Shown: positions 17,447 to 27,318 of the stretch, one piece after another
Numbering within the stretch: the first letter of the stretch is position 1
How the letters are laid out: the number at the start of each line of letters is the position of its first letter
Source of the DNA: Paraburkholderia sp. DHOC27
GTDB taxonomy: Bacteria; Pseudomonadota; Gammaproteobacteria; Burkholderiales; Burkholderiaceae
Reading direction: 5' to 3'
NCBI RefSeq assembly: GCF_003429005.1
Contig: NZ_QVQV01000003.1
Location: forward strand, 372,723 to 436,722
Length of the DNA: 64,000 nucleotides
Program-made: the position numbers and the translations under genes
The notes under the pieces: generated by a model
What the model was told of the DNA's origin: nothing
Database searches by the model: none
Seen by the model: only the letters and a program-made list of their open reading frames with translations

Positions 17447-18747
17447 CGCAATCCGATACGCCCCAAACCCAATCCGCAGATACGCCGTCACCGGTGCCTG
17501 CCGTCGCCAGCTTCCGCAGCCGCGAGTTTCTGCACGCTCATGTGCAGGACACCTTGCGCTTCTACGCGCCCAACGTGTTCGACCCGAGCGGCGGCTTCTA
17601 TCACTTTTTCCGTGACGACGGCTCGATCTACGACCGCGCCACGCGCCACCTGGTCAGCAGTTGCCGCTACGTGTTCAACTACGCGATGGCGTTTCGCGAG
17701 TTCGGCGATCCGCAGCATCTGGAGTACGCACGCCACGGTCTGAAGTTCCTGCAGGACGTGCATTGGGATCCCGAGCATGCCGGCTACGACTGGGAACTGG
17801 AATGGCGCGACGGCACGAAGCACACGCTCGACGCCACGCGCCACTGCTATGGCCTCGCCTTCGTGCTGCTCGCCTATTCGCATGCGGCGATGGCCGGTAT
17901 CGAAGAAGCGAAGCCCATGATCGCCGCCACCTTCGAATTGATGGAACACCGCTTCTGGGATGCCGCCGCCGGCCTCTACGCCGACGAAGCCACCCAGGAC
18001 TGGCGCGTGAGTTCGTATCGCGGCCAGAACGCGAACATGCACACCACCGAAGCGCTGCTTGCCGCTTACGAAGCAACCGGCCACCTCGTGTATCTGGATC
18101 GCGCCGAACGGGTGGCCTCGAACATCACGCTGCGTCAGGCGAAGCTCTCACAAGGGCTCGTGTGGGAGCATTTCCACGCGGACTGGTCGGTGGACTGGCA
18201 CTACAACGAAGAAGACAGCTCGAACATTTTCCGCCCATGGGGTTTCCAGCCCGGCCATCAAACGGAGTGGGCCAAGCTGCTGCTGATCCTCGAGCGTCAC
18301 CGTCCGCTGCCGTGGCTGCTGCCGCGCGCCATCGAACTGTTCGACGCCGCCATGACGCGCGCCTGGGACGACGACCACGGCGGCCTCTACTACGGCTTCG
18401 GTCCGGACGGCACGGTGTGCGACCACGACAAGTATTTCTGGGTGCAGGCCGAAACCTTCGCGACCGCTGCGCTGCTCGGCAAGCGCACCGGCAACGAACG
18501 TTTCTGGGACTGGTACGACGAAATCTGGCGCTATAGCTGGGCGCATTTCGTCGATCACGAGTACGGCGCGTGGTATCGCATCCTCACCTGCGACAACCGC
18601 AAGTACAGCGACGAAAAAAGCCCGGCCGGCAAGACCGACTATCACACGATGGGCGCGTGCTACGAAGTGCTCGCGCATGCATTGCCGGCCAGTTCCGAAG
18701 CTGCCGATCCGGCCGCTGGTTCGGCTCCGACTGACTCCGCACGGTGA
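17443..18747 (+). CDS. AGE-family sugar isomerase/epimerase (mannose isomerase-like)
   Basis: A 434-residue alpha/alpha-barrel enzyme of the N-acylglucosamine 2-epimerase superfamily. Catalytic-type motifs are TRHCYGLAFVLLAYSHA, WEHFHADWSVDW and FRPWGFQPGHQTEW, and the late histidine of TDYHTMGACYEV. It is closer to aldose-ketose (mannose or glucose to fructose) isomerases than to the epimerase itself. Followed at once by a sugar kinase and preceded by a LacI regulator, it would feed free mannose or a similar hexose to fructose. No sugar transporter is in the operon. The sugar itself is inferred. Confidence 0.9.
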   Translation: MTQSDTPQTQSADTPSPVPAVASFRSREFLHAHVQDTLRFYAPNVFDPSGGFYHFFRDDGSIYDRATRHLVSSCRYVFNYAMAFREFGDPQHLEYARHGLKFLQDVHWDPEHAGYDWELEWRDGTKHTLDATRHCYGLAFVLLAYSHAAMAGIEEAKPMIAATFELMEHRFWDAAAGLYADEATQDWRVSSYRGQNANMHTTEALLAAYEATGHLVYLDRAERVASNITLRQAKLSQGLVWEHFHADWSVDWHYNEEDSSNIFRPWGFQPGHQTEWAKLLLILERHRPLPWLLPRAIELFDAAMTRAWDDDHGGLYYGFGPDGTVCDHDKYFWVQAETFATAALLGKRTGNERFWDWYDEIWRYSWAHFVDHEYGAWYRILTCDNRKYSDEKSPAGKTDYHTMGACYEVLAHALPASSEAADPAAGSAPTDSAR

Positions 18748-18752
18748 GCACC

Positions 18753-19664
18753 ATGAACGCGACCACTGAATTCCCCCTCTTCGTTTCGGCCGGCGACATC
18801 CTCACCGACCTCGTGCGCGCCGGCGACTCGCAATGGCTCTCGCATCCGGGCGGCGCCGGCTGGAACGTGGCGCGCGCGGTTGCGCGTCTCGGCCTGCCCA
18901 CAGCCTGCGCAGGCTCGCTCGGCACCGACAATTTCTCCGACGACCTCTGGAACGCGAGCATCGCGGCGGGTCTCGACATGCGCTTCATGCAACGCGTGGA
19001 GCGTCCGCCGCTGCTGGCCATCGTTCATCAGACGCATCCGCCCGCGTACTTCTTCATGGGTGAGAACGGCGCCGATCTGGCCTTCGATCCGAGCAAGCTG
19101 CCCGAAGGCTGGATGAACCAGGTGCGGTGGGCGCATTTCGGCTGTATCAGCCTCGTGCGTCAGCCGCTCGGCGACACGCTCGCGAAGCTCGCCGCCGATC
19201 TGCGCGAACGCGGCGTGAAGATCAGCTTCGACCCGAATTACCGCAATTTGATGGCGCACGGTTACGAGCCGACGCTGCGCAAGATGGCTGCGCTCGCCGA
19301 CCTGATCAAGGTATCCGACGAAGACCTGCAACTGCTCTTCAAGACCAATGAGGCCGACGCACTGGCGCAGTTGCGCGCCATGAATCCGACCGCCACGGTG
19401 CTGGTGACGCGCGGTTCGGAGAAGGCCACCTTGATCGACGGCGATCAGGTGATCGAAGCCGCGCCGCCGCGTGTCGAAGTGGCCGATACGGTGGGCGCCG
19501 GCGACGCATCCATTGGCGGTTTGCTGTTCAGTCTGATGACCGCATCGCAGCGTACGTGGGGCGAGCATCTTGCGTTTGCGCTGGCCGCAGGCGCCGCTGC
19601 GTGCCGTCACACCGGCGCGCATTCGCCGTCGCTCGACGAAGTGGTGGCGCTGCTGGAAGGCTGA
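18753..19664 (+). CDS. PfkB-family carbohydrate kinase (fructokinase-like)
   Basis: A 303-residue ribokinase-fold kinase. The N-terminal HPGGAGWNVARAVARLGLP is the sugar-binding GG motif, and DTVGAGDASIGG near residue 245 is the ATP-site signature with the catalytic Asp. In this operon it would phosphorylate the ketose made by the AGE isomerase, plausibly fructose. A GTG at 18744 overlapping the isomerase stop is an alternative start; the ATG at 18753, with GGTGAG upstream, is preferred. It ends the LacI-isomerase-kinase operon. Confidence 0.91.
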   Translation: MNATTEFPLFVSAGDILTDLVRAGDSQWLSHPGGAGWNVARAVARLGLPTACAGSLGTDNFSDDLWNASIAAGLDMRFMQRVERPPLLAIVHQTHPPAYFFMGENGADLAFDPSKLPEGWMNQVRWAHFGCISLVRQPLGDTLAKLAADLRERGVKISFDPNYRNLMAHGYEPTLRKMAALADLIKVSDEDLQLLFKTNEADALAQLRAMNPTATVLVTRGSEKATLIDGDQVIEAAPPRVEVADTVGAGDASIGGLLFSLMTASQRTWGEHLAFALAAGAAACRHTGAHSPSLDEVVALLEG

Positions 19665-19813
19665 GCGCAGCGGGCCCCGGTCTTGCTGTAATAACGCGTG
19701 AGGGGGCAGTCTGCGCAGGCTTTGGCCAAACGCGCAGACGCCCCCGGAGCGCCACCCGGTGAGTCGAAAAACGGCGTGCTAGGATGGAATCTCCCCCTTG
19801 AAGGAGAGGCACC

Positions 19814-20035
19814 ATGGAGGACGTCACCTATACCAAAGGACTCTACACGGCCACCGCTTCAGTGGTGTCCGCAGAGGGCGGTCAGTACCGGGGCGTCGTC
19901 GTACTGGCGCGCGACGAGGGCGGCGAACTGGAGAACACAGCCTACGAAGTCGAGGCCACCTCCACCACCGAGGAAGAAGCGCTTGAAGAAGCGAAAGCGC
20001 TTGCCCACCGTATCCTCGGCGAAATCGAATTCTAG
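19814..20035 (+). CDS. Small conserved hypothetical protein A (73 aa)
   Basis: A 73-residue acidic protein with an AAGGAG ribosome binding site ahead of its ATG. Its predicted layout is two or three beta strands (YTATASVVSAEGGQYRGVVV) and a long C-terminal helix with TTEEEALEEAKALAHRI. No named domain was recognised. The gene 20119-20364 just downstream encodes a protein of similar size and strand-strand-helix layout, with matching GLY/GVY, RD and (T)E.EA.EA positions, so the two may be paralogues. Function unknown. Confidence 0.78.
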   Translation: MEDVTYTKGLYTATASVVSAEGGQYRGVVVLARDEGGELENTAYEVEATSTTEEEALEEAKALAHRILGEIEF

Positions 20036-20118
20036 GTGGGCCGCGCCGCGTGCGCCGGTGTGCACTGGTGTCTTTCCGCCAAAGCGGCGCCTTCCGTCAC
20101 AACCGGCAGGAGGCCAAG

Positions 20119-20364
20119 ATGGTCGATCAGCTCTTCCTCTACGGCGTGTACGCAATTCACGTACGCCCGCTCGAACTGCAAGGCGCGCGCTGGGACGCCG
20201 AGTACGAAATCCGTCATCGCGACCACGCGGTTCAAGTCTGGACCACGGTGGGCGGTGACGCGGGATTCGCGAACGAAACCGAAGCCATTGAAGCCGCGCA
20301 TCGTCAGGCCGTGTCGGACATCGAACACGGTGCCGGCATACCGAAGCCGCGCACGTTTCCGTAA
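20119..20364 (+). CDS. Small conserved hypothetical protein B (81 aa)
   Basis: An 81-residue protein starting MVDQLFLYGVYAIHVRP after a CAGGAGG ribosome binding site; the longer frame from 20050 has no such site. The helix NETEAIEAAHRQAVSDIEHG resembles the C-terminal helix of the protein encoded at 19814-20035. Codon use is like neighbouring real genes. No function is known. The 83-nt gap between the two genes suggests they could be cotranscribed. Confidence 0.75.
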   Translation: MVDQLFLYGVYAIHVRPLELQGARWDAEYEIRHRDHAVQVWTTVGGDAGFANETEAIEAAHRQAVSDIEHGAGIPKPRTFP

Positions 20365-20491
20365 TCCAGATTCACGCTGACCGTCGGACCCGGCTAAATT
20401 CGTCAAGACCGTTTGATTCCGCAAAACGCAGCCCTCGCTTAACGCGAGCGGCGTGCTACGCTTTGCGCGTTTTCACGCTCATCACCGCGCA

Positions 20492-21472
20492 ATGGCAATC
20501 AAGACGTCCGGACGCATGACGGCCAAAACCGAGGCCAGCGGCTCACAAGAAAAATACGCAAACCGGCGCGGTCACCGCGTGGAGCTGAACTCGCGCGTGG
20601 TGTACGTGCATGGCATCTCCACACGCCTCTGGCAGGACTTGTATCACCGTGCGCTGGTGGTGCGCTGGCCGATGTTCTTCGTTGCGCTTGCGGTGTTGTT
20701 CCTGTTGCTCAACACCGCTTTTGCGACGCTGTATATGCTCGGCACGGCGCCGATCGCCAACCAGTTTCCGAAGGGCTTTACCGGCGCGTTTTTCTTCAGC
20801 GTCGAAACGCTCGCCACGGTCGGTTATGGCGACATGCATCCGCAAACCTTATACGGTCATTTGATCGCGACGCTCGAAATCTTCGTCGGCATGTCGGGGA
20901 TCGCGTTGGCGACCGGGCTGATCTTCGCGCGCTTCTCGCGGCCGCGCGCCAAGATCATGTTTGCCCGTAATGCCATCGTGCGCCCGCTCGAAGGCCGCAT
21001 GACGCTCGCAGTACGCGCTGCCAATGCGCGGCAAAACGTGATCGCCGAAGCCCACGCCAAGATGCGCATGATGCGCAGGGAAACCACGGTGGAAGGCTAC
21101 ACGTCGCTCAAAATCTACGACCTGAAGCTGGTGCGCGACCAGCAGCCCATGTTTCTGCTGAGCTGGATCATGATGCACGTGATCGACGAGAGCAGTCCGC
21201 TGTTCGGTGAAACCGCCGAGACACTCGCCGCCAGCGGCGCTTCCTTGTTGCTCACCATCGAAGGCTCCGACGAGACCACCGCGCAAACCATGCAGGCGCG
21301 CAACGCCTGGCATGCGGCGGACATCCGCTGGCAGCACGCCTACGTGGACCTGATCCACGAAGAGGACGGCGTGACCCACGTCGATTACGCGTCTTTCGAC
21401 GACGTCGTGCCACTGGCGCCTTTGCCTGCGTCCGAAGCCGTCAAACCGCGCAGCACGACGTCAGCGCCTTGA
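20492..21472 (+). CDS. KirBac-type inward-rectifier potassium channel
   Basis: A 326-residue channel closely resembling Burkholderia KirBac1.1. An amphipathic slide helix (LWQDLYHRALVVRWP) precedes TM1 (FFVALAVLFLLLNTAF). The pore loop has the selectivity filter TVGYGD (FFFSVETLATVGYGDMHP) and TM2 is IATLEIFVGMSGIALATGLIFARF. The cytoplasmic immunoglobulin-like domain begins RPRAKIMFARNAIVRP and contains MMHVIDESSPLFGET and IEGSDETTAQTMQARNAW. The start at ATG 20492 is preferred over GTG 20453. It would conduct potassium across the inner membrane and be gated by ligands on the cytoplasmic domain. Confidence 0.95.
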   Translation: MAIKTSGRMTAKTEASGSQEKYANRRGHRVELNSRVVYVHGISTRLWQDLYHRALVVRWPMFFVALAVLFLLLNTAFATLYMLGTAPIANQFPKGFTGAFFFSVETLATVGYGDMHPQTLYGHLIATLEIFVGMSGIALATGLIFARFSRPRAKIMFARNAIVRPLEGRMTLAVRAANARQNVIAEAHAKMRMMRRETTVEGYTSLKIYDLKLVRDQQPMFLLSWIMMHVIDESSPLFGETAETLAASGASLLLTIEGSDETTAQTMQARNAWHAADIRWQHAYVDLIHEEDGVTHVDYASFDDVVPLAPLPASEAVKPRSTTSAP

Positions 21473-21747
21473 GGTCTTAGCCGAGGCGTGCAGGGCACCG
21501 TCAGCGCCACGCCGCCGGGGGCGTTGTGCAGGCACTCACGAAAATCTCCCTCAAAAACGGGCGAATTCGCGCAGCTCTTCGCTTTTCTACGCAAACAAAG
21601 CCGCGAAGTAGCAAAAATCTACTCTGATTGGCGCTAAAAAATAGAGTCTGTTTCGACGCGTTGCCGTGCGGGCCTCACCTTTCCCGCAGCCCGGTCCCCA
21701 CCTTGCATCGCGCGAAAACACGAACACATAAAAACGGAGACTCGCCC

Positions 21748-24700
21748 ATGACAGCCCGCTTGCCCTTTGAAGGCACGCCCGCCCTCGCCGACTATCAGCT
21801 ATCGGATAACCTCAGCGCCACCCGCGGCCGCATCTTCCTCACCGGCACGCAGGCACTGGTTCGGCTTGCCCTGATGCAGCGTGCGCTAGACAAGCAGCGC
21901 GACATGAACACCGCTGGCTTTATCAGCGGCTATCGCGGTTCGCCGCTCGGCATGGTCGACCAGCAATTGTGGAAGGCCAAAAAGTTGCTAACAGCCAGCG
22001 ACATCCGCTTCCTGCCCGCCATCAACGAGGAACTGGGCGGCACCGCCGTGCTCGGCACGCAACGCGTGGAATCGGACCCGGAGCGGACGGTCGAAGGCGT
22101 CTTTGCGATGTGGTACGGCAAGGGCCCCGGCGTGGACCGCGCGGGCGATGCGCTCAAGCACGGCAATGCGTATGGCTCGTCGCCGCACGGTGGCGTGCTG
22201 GTGGTGGCCGGTGACGATCACGGCTGCGTGTCGTCGTCGATGCCGCATCAGAGCGACTTTGCGATGATGGCGTGGCACATGCCGGTGGTGAATCCGTCGA
22301 ATGTCGCGGACATGCTGGAGTTCGGGCTGTACGGCTGGGCGTTGTCGCGCTTCTCGGGTGCGTGGGTGGGCTACAAGGCGATCTCGGAGACAGTGGAATC
22401 GGGTTCGACGGTGGACCTCGATGCCTTGCAGACACAATGGGAAGCGCCGCAGGATTTCACAGTGCCGGCGGGCGGTTTGCACAATCGCTGGCCCGATCTG
22501 CCGAGTCTCACCATCGAGGCACGGCTCGCCGCCAAGCTCGACGCCGTGCGTCACTTCGCGCGCGTGAACAGCATCGACAAATGGGTTGCGCCGAGTCCGC
22601 ATGCGAACGTCGGCATCGTCACGTGCGGCAAGGCACATCTGGATCTGATGGAAGCACTGCGCCGCCTCGATCTGACCGTGCGCGATCTCGACGCAGCTGG
22701 CGTGCGCATCTACAAGGTGGGGCTGTCTTTTCCGCTGGAAATGAAGCGTATCGACGCGTTCGTCGCCGGCCTCTCCGAAGTGCTCGTGATCGAGGAAAAA
22801 GGCCCGGTCATCGAACAGCAGATCAAGGACTATCTGTACAACCGGCAGGACGGCGCGCGGCCGGTTGTGATTGGCAAGCACGCACAGGATGGCTCGCTGC
22901 TGCTGTCCGCGCTCGGTGAGCTGCGACCCTCGCGCATCCTGCCGGTGTTTGCAGAGTGGCTCGCGCGGCACAAACCCGCGCTCGATCGCCGCGAACGCGT
23001 GGTCGATCTGGTGGCGCCGCAAATCCTCTCGAACGAAGCGGATGCCGTCAAGCGCACGCCGTATTTCTGCTCGGGCTGCCCGCACAACACTTCGACGAAA
23101 GTGCCTGAGGGTTCCATCGCCCAAGCGGGCATTGGTTGCCACTTCATGGCCTCGTGGATGGAGCGTGACACCACGGGCCTGATCCAGATGGGCGGCGAAG
23201 GCGTGGACTGGGCATCGCATTCGATGTTCACGAAGACCCGCCACGTGTTCCAGAATCTCGGCGACGGCACCTACTTTCACTCGGGCATTCTGGCGATCCG
23301 CCAGGCGGTCGCTGCCAAAGCGACCATCACCTACAAGATCCTCTACAACGATGCGGTGGCGATGACAGGTGGGCAACCGGTCGACGGCAGCATCTCCGTG
23401 CCGCAGATTGCGCGGCAAGTGGAAGCGGAAGGCGTTTCGCGCTTCGTCGTGGTGAGCGACGAGCCTGAAAAATACGACGGCCATCACGGCCAGTTTCCGC
23501 AAGGCACGACGTTCCATCACCGCAGCGAACTCGATACCGTGCAGCGTCAGTTGCGCGATACCGACGGCGTCACCGTGCTGATCTACGATCAGACCTGTGC
23601 GGCCGAAAAGCGCCGTCGTCGCAAGAAAGGCGAGTTTCCCGACCCCGACAAGCGCCTCTTCATCAACGAAGAAGTGTGCGAAGGATGCGGCGATTGCGGC
23701 GTGCAATCGAATTGTCTGTCCGTCGAGCCGGTTGAAACGGCGTTGGGTCGCAAGCGTCGCATCGACCAGTCCTCCTGCAACAAGGACTTTTCTTGCGTGA
23801 ATGGCTTTTGTCCGAGCTTCGTGACGGTTGCGGGCGGCAAGCTGAAGAAAGCCGCTGGCGCTGCATTCGACGCGGCGGCACTGGCCGCGCGTGTCGATGC
23901 GTTGCCGCTGCCCGCCACACAACTCGACGCCGCCCCGTACGACATTCTCGTCACCGGCGTGGGCGGAACGGGCGTGGTCACGGTGGGTGCGTTGATCAGC
24001 ATGGCCGCGCATCTGGAAGGCAAGAGCGCCTCGGTGCTCGACTTCATGGGCTTCGCGCAGAAGGGCGGCTCGGTGTTGTCGTTCGTGCGTTTTGCCGCGC
24101 GTGACGAATGGCTGAATCAGGTGCGCATCGACACGCAACAGGCGGATGTGCTGCTTGCGTGCGACATGGTGGTGGGCGCGAGTTCCGACGCGTTGCAGAC
24201 GGTGCGTCATGGCCGCACGCGCATCGTCGTCAACACGCATGCCATTCCGAACGCGACTTTCGTGCAAAACCCGGACGCGAATCTGCACGCGGACGCGCTG
24301 CTGGACAAGATGCGTCACGCGGCTGGCGCGGAACGGATGTCCTCCTGCGATGCGCAAGCGCTCGCCACACGTTTTCTCGGCGATACGATCGGCGCGAATA
24401 TCCTGATGCTCGGCTTTGCGTGGCAACTCGGTCTGGTGCCGGTGTCGTTCGCCGCGATGATGCGCGCAATCGAGTTGAACAACGTAGCGGTGCAGATGAA
24501 TCAACTGGCGTTCTCGGTGGGTCGTCTGGCCGCCGCCGATCCGGCTGCGCTCGAAGCGCTGTGGCAAGCACGTCACACGCAGCAGACAGCGATTCGCGTC
24601 GACACCCTGGACGAACTGATCGCGCATCGCGAAGGCCGACTCGCCACATATGGCGGCGAGCGCTATGTGACGCGTTATCGCGCGCTGGTGGACGCCGCCC

Positions 24701-25347
24701 GGCGTGCCGCAGCCAACCTTGCGGGCCAAAGCGGTGGCGCAGATGAACGCCTCGCGCGGGCGGTGGCGACGACGTTCTATCGGCTGCTGGCTGTGAAGGA
24801 TGAATACGAAGTGGCGCGCCTGCATACGGACAGCGCGTTTCGTGCGGCGCTCGAAGCGCAGTTCGAAGGCGTGGCGGGCAAGGACTTCGGCATCTCGTTC
24901 AATCTCGCGCCGCCCACGTTGTCGCGTCCCAAACACGGCGCAACGCCCGTCAAGAAAACCTTCGGTCAGTGGATGTGGCCGGTGCTCGGCACGCTCGCGA
25001 AATTCCGCGCGCTGCGCGGCACGATGCTCGATCCGTTTGGACGCACGCTCGAACGCAGGATGGAGCGCGCGCTTGCCGACGACTACGAGACCACACTGCA
25101 ACGCGCGTTGGCGAAGCTCGATGCGGACAACTTCGACGAGGTAATCAAGCTCGCCGATCTGCATGCGAAGGTGCGCGGCTATGGTCATGTGAAGCTGGCG
25201 AATCTGGCGGGCGTGAAGCGCAGCGAGCGCGAACTGGCGGCGCGACTGCAGATAGAAGCCGCCACCAGCACGGCGGTCAAACAGGCACTGGATGAAGTCA
25301 AAGGCGCGGGGAGCCTGCGCGGCATTCCGGTGGTCGTCGCGAAGTAA
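21748..25347 (+). CDS. Indolepyruvate:ferredoxin oxidoreductase, fused alpha-beta form
   Basis: A 1199-residue enzyme that oxidatively decarboxylates arylpyruvates (indolepyruvate, phenylpyruvate) to aryl-acyl-CoA using thiamine diphosphate and Fe-S clusters. The pyrimidine-binding domain is N-terminal (FISGYRGSPLGMVDQQL). The TPP domain contains CSGCPHNTSTKVPEGS and GGEGVDWASHSMFT. Near residue 650 is a ferredoxin-like cysteine cluster (CEGCGDCGVQSNCLS, then SSCNKDFSC). From about 730 a gamma-type domain (ILVTGVGGTGVVTVGALISMA) is fused in the same chain, as usual in betaproteobacteria. ATG 21748 has CGGAGA upstream. Confidence 0.94.
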   Translation: MTARLPFEGTPALADYQLSDNLSATRGRIFLTGTQALVRLALMQRALDKQRDMNTAGFISGYRGSPLGMVDQQLWKAKKLLTASDIRFLPAINEELGGTAVLGTQRVESDPERTVEGVFAMWYGKGPGVDRAGDALKHGNAYGSSPHGGVLVVAGDDHGCVSSSMPHQSDFAMMAWHMPVVNPSNVADMLEFGLYGWALSRFSGAWVGYKAISETVESGSTVDLDALQTQWEAPQDFTVPAGGLHNRWPDLPSLTIEARLAAKLDAVRHFARVNSIDKWVAPSPHANVGIVTCGKAHLDLMEALRRLDLTVRDLDAAGVRIYKVGLSFPLEMKRIDAFVAGLSEVLVIEEKGPVIEQQIKDYLYNRQDGARPVVIGKHAQDGSLLLSALGELRPSRILPVFAEWLARHKPALDRRERVVDLVAPQILSNEADAVKRTPYFCSGCPHNTSTKVPEGSIAQAGIGCHFMASWMERDTTGLIQMGGEGVDWASHSMFTKTRHVFQNLGDGTYFHSGILAIRQAVAAKATITYKILYNDAVAMTGGQPVDGSISVPQIARQVEAEGVSRFVVVSDEPEKYDGHHGQFPQGTTFHHRSELDTVQRQLRDTDGVTVLIYDQTCAAEKRRRRKKGEFPDPDKRLFINEEVCEGCGDCGVQSNCLSVEPVETALGRKRRIDQSSCNKDFSCVNGFCPSFVTVAGGKLKKAAGAAFDAAALAARVDALPLPATQLDAAPYDILVTGVGGTGVVTVGALISMAAHLEGKSASVLDFMGFAQKGGSVLSFVRFAARDEWLNQVRIDTQQADVLLACDMVVGASSDALQTVRHGRTRIVVNTHAIPNATFVQNPDANLHADALLDKMRHAAGAERMSSCDAQALATRFLGDTIGANILMLGFAWQLGLVPVSFAAMMRAIELNNVAVQMNQLAFSVGRLAAADPAALEALWQARHTQQTAIRVDTLDELIAHREGRLATYGGERYVTRYRALVDAARRAAANLAGQSGGADERLARAVATTFYRLLAVKDEYEVARLHTDSAFRAALEAQFEGVAGKDFGISFNLAPPTLSRPKHGATPVKKTFGQWMWPVLGTLAKFRALRGTMLDPFGRTLERRMERALADDYETTLQRALAKLDADNFDEVIKLADLHAKVRGYGHVKLANLAGVKRSERELAARLQIEAATSTAVKQALDEVKGAGSLRGIPVVVAK

Positions 25348-25353
25348 CAGACT

Positions 25354-25385
25354 GCGCGCAGCGCAGGTTGCGCTGCGCGCGAAAA
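25354..25385 (+). terminator. First hairpin after the oxidoreductase gene
   Basis: GCGCGCAGCGCA (25354-25365) pairs perfectly with TGCGCTGCGCGC (25369-25380) around a 3-nt loop, just after the stop codon. It is followed by GAAAAA, not T residues, so it may be an RNA-protecting 3' hairpin or a weak terminator, backed up by the next hairpin. Confidence 0.6.
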
Positions 25386-25396
25386 ATCGAACGCTC

Positions 25397-25437
25397 ATGC
25401 GGGGCAGCCGACATCACGGCTGCCCCGCATTCTTTTT
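25397..25437 (+). terminator. Second hairpin, Rho-independent terminator
   Basis: A perfect 14-bp stem (25397-25410 with 25417-25430) with an ACATCA loop is followed by TCTTTTT. It is a strong terminator for the oxidoreductase transcript. The remaining 320 bp to the next gene (25438-25761) hold no recognisable gene. Confidence 0.88.
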
Positions 25438-25761
25438 ATCAAGCAAATTTTTCCGGTTTCAGCATCCGGGTTCGTTGCGCCCGATTAGTTTGATCTGCGT
25501 ATCAGCTTTTTACTCAAGCCATGGGCGAATCTGCCGTTAAAGAGGCATCAACGGAACGACGCCGGCCAACGTGAAGCATGGCCATCGGCGGTACGACGCC
25601 TCGCATGCATCCGCGCATGCCGTAGCCCCACACAAGGGCATACGACCTGTCGATATCGCCATCACACCGCGAACCTGCCACGACGTCATTCCTTACCCGT
25701 TCTTACCTGAATGCCGACGCACGCCTGTCGCACGCTCAGTTAGTCTAAGGATGCCTAAACG

Positions 25762-27240
25762 ATGTCACGGGATACCCGCATCGCGATTCGAAACGATGCC
25801 GCGCCTCTGTTGCCGCGCGCTGTCGAGCCGTGCCCCAGCTTCACCAGCGTTCCGACTTCGCGCCGCCGGTTCTTGAGCGGATTGCTGGCGAGTGCTGGAG
25901 GAATTGCGCTCGCGGCTTGCGGAGGCGGCGGCGGCGGAGGTAGCGGCGCGGACGGCAGCCCGACGAGTGCAAACAGTTCGGGGTCCGGAACGACCACCAA
26001 CGCCGACACCACGACGGCGAGCACCAGCATCAGTACCAGCAGCAGCGTCACGAGCAGCGATGCCACTACGGGAAGCAGCGGTACGCAAAGCGCCAGCGTG
26101 ACGTCAGGGACCACGGGTTTGACGAATACGTCCGGTACTGCGGGGACGTCGGGCACGTCTGGAACATCGGGCGTCTCTGGTTCTTCGAGCACGTCCAGCA
26201 CTTCTGGTACTTCCGGCAACTCGGGTTCTTCGAACACCTCGGGCACCTCGGGCACTTCCAGCAGTTCGAGTTCTTCCGGCAACTCCGGCACCTCGGGCAG
26301 CAGCACCACGCCGTCCCTCTTCTACGGCATGAACGGTCACATGGCGTACACCTCGGGCGTCTATGCGACCGTCACGCCGGCCGAGCAACTGGCCTTGTTG
26401 CAGGACCTCGGCGCGACCAACTACCGCGCGGACATCTATAACCCCAACGACTCGCAACTGCTCGCCAGCATCATGACGGGCGTGTTTGCGAACAGTGGTG
26501 TCTCGCTGCTGCCGTGCATCGTCCCCGTGTATTTCAATCAGGCGGGCACGGAGAGCGACGCGTACAACCTCGGCTATCAACTCGCTGTCTCCGTGATCAC
26601 GCCGCTCAAGGGTATCGTGCAGCACGTGGAATGCGGCAACGAGCTGGATGCCAACGGTCTCATCAACGGCCCAGGCAATTCACCGTCCGACTACAACCCC
26701 GCTTACTGGCCCGCGTATCGCGGCGTGATTCGCGGCATGATCGACGGCGTGAAGGCGGTGGACCCGACCATCAAATGCGGCGTGAACGTGGGCATTCCGC
26801 TCGCCTACACGGCATTGCAAATGCTGTGGAATGGCGTGACACCCGACGGTTCGTCGACCGGTGTGACCGGTGCGACGCCGGTGCGCTGGGACGTCACGAT
26901 GTATCACTGGTACGAAAGCTCGGGCGACATCCGGTACGCGGGCGCCTTCGCCAACATCAATGTTCTCGAGATTCTGACGCAATCGTTTGGCTTGCCGATC
27001 TGGTTGACCGAGTGGGGCTTCATCCCCTCCGACACGATGGCGGGCAGAGCGTCGTACGTGACCGGCGTGTTGAACGAGTATCACGCCGTGCGGGCGCAAT
27101 ACAACCTCGAGTCCATCATGATGTACGAGATGATCAGTGCGGCGTCGAGCGACGATTTCGGCCTGATCGGCACGGATGGCGCCACCAAAACGCTGGCCTA
27201 CTCGGCGTTCAAGACGTTCACGGCGGCGAATCCGGTTTGA
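25762..27240 (+). CDS. Exported glycosidase-like lipoprotein (clan GH-A)
   Basis: A 492-residue protein with a twin-arginine-like leader (SRRRFLSGLLASAGGIALAAC) whose lipobox cysteine is residue 53. About 125 residues of Gly/Ser/Thr linker follow. The catalytic part (about 188-490) reads like a clan GH-A beta/alpha barrel: acid/base candidate Glu294 in CGNELDANG and nucleophile candidate Glu417 in LTEWGF. This resembles GH39/GH5 glycosidases, probably acting on a polysaccharide at the cell surface. It shares its design with the gene at 37546. Substrate unknown. Confidence 0.8.
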   Translation: MSRDTRIAIRNDAAPLLPRAVEPCPSFTSVPTSRRRFLSGLLASAGGIALAACGGGGGGGSGADGSPTSANSSGSGTTTNADTTTASTSISTSSSVTSSDATTGSSGTQSASVTSGTTGLTNTSGTAGTSGTSGTSGVSGSSSTSSTSGTSGNSGSSNTSGTSGTSSSSSSSGNSGTSGSSTTPSLFYGMNGHMAYTSGVYATVTPAEQLALLQDLGATNYRADIYNPNDSQLLASIMTGVFANSGVSLLPCIVPVYFNQAGTESDAYNLGYQLAVSVITPLKGIVQHVECGNELDANGLINGPGNSPSDYNPAYWPAYRGVIRGMIDGVKAVDPTIKCGVNVGIPLAYTALQMLWNGVTPDGSSTGVTGATPVRWDVTMYHWYESSGDIRYAGAFANINVLEILTQSFGLPIWLTEWGFIPSDTMAGRASYVTGVLNEYHAVRAQYNLESIMMYEMISAASSDDFGLIGTDGATKTLAYSAFKTFTAANPV

Positions 27241-27318
27241 CGGCGTCGCGCGCGGCCGCTCGCTGAGTTCTCGGCGAGTTCAGGTTCGCCGTGGCGGTTG
27301 TGGCAGCCGCGGGTTTAT

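Noticed and set aside
21988-25398. Open frame of 1136 codons on the minus strand
   Set aside because: It mirrors the indolepyruvate oxidoreductase gene; GC-rich third positions keep the antisense frame open and its translation is Arg/His/Gln-rich with no domain.
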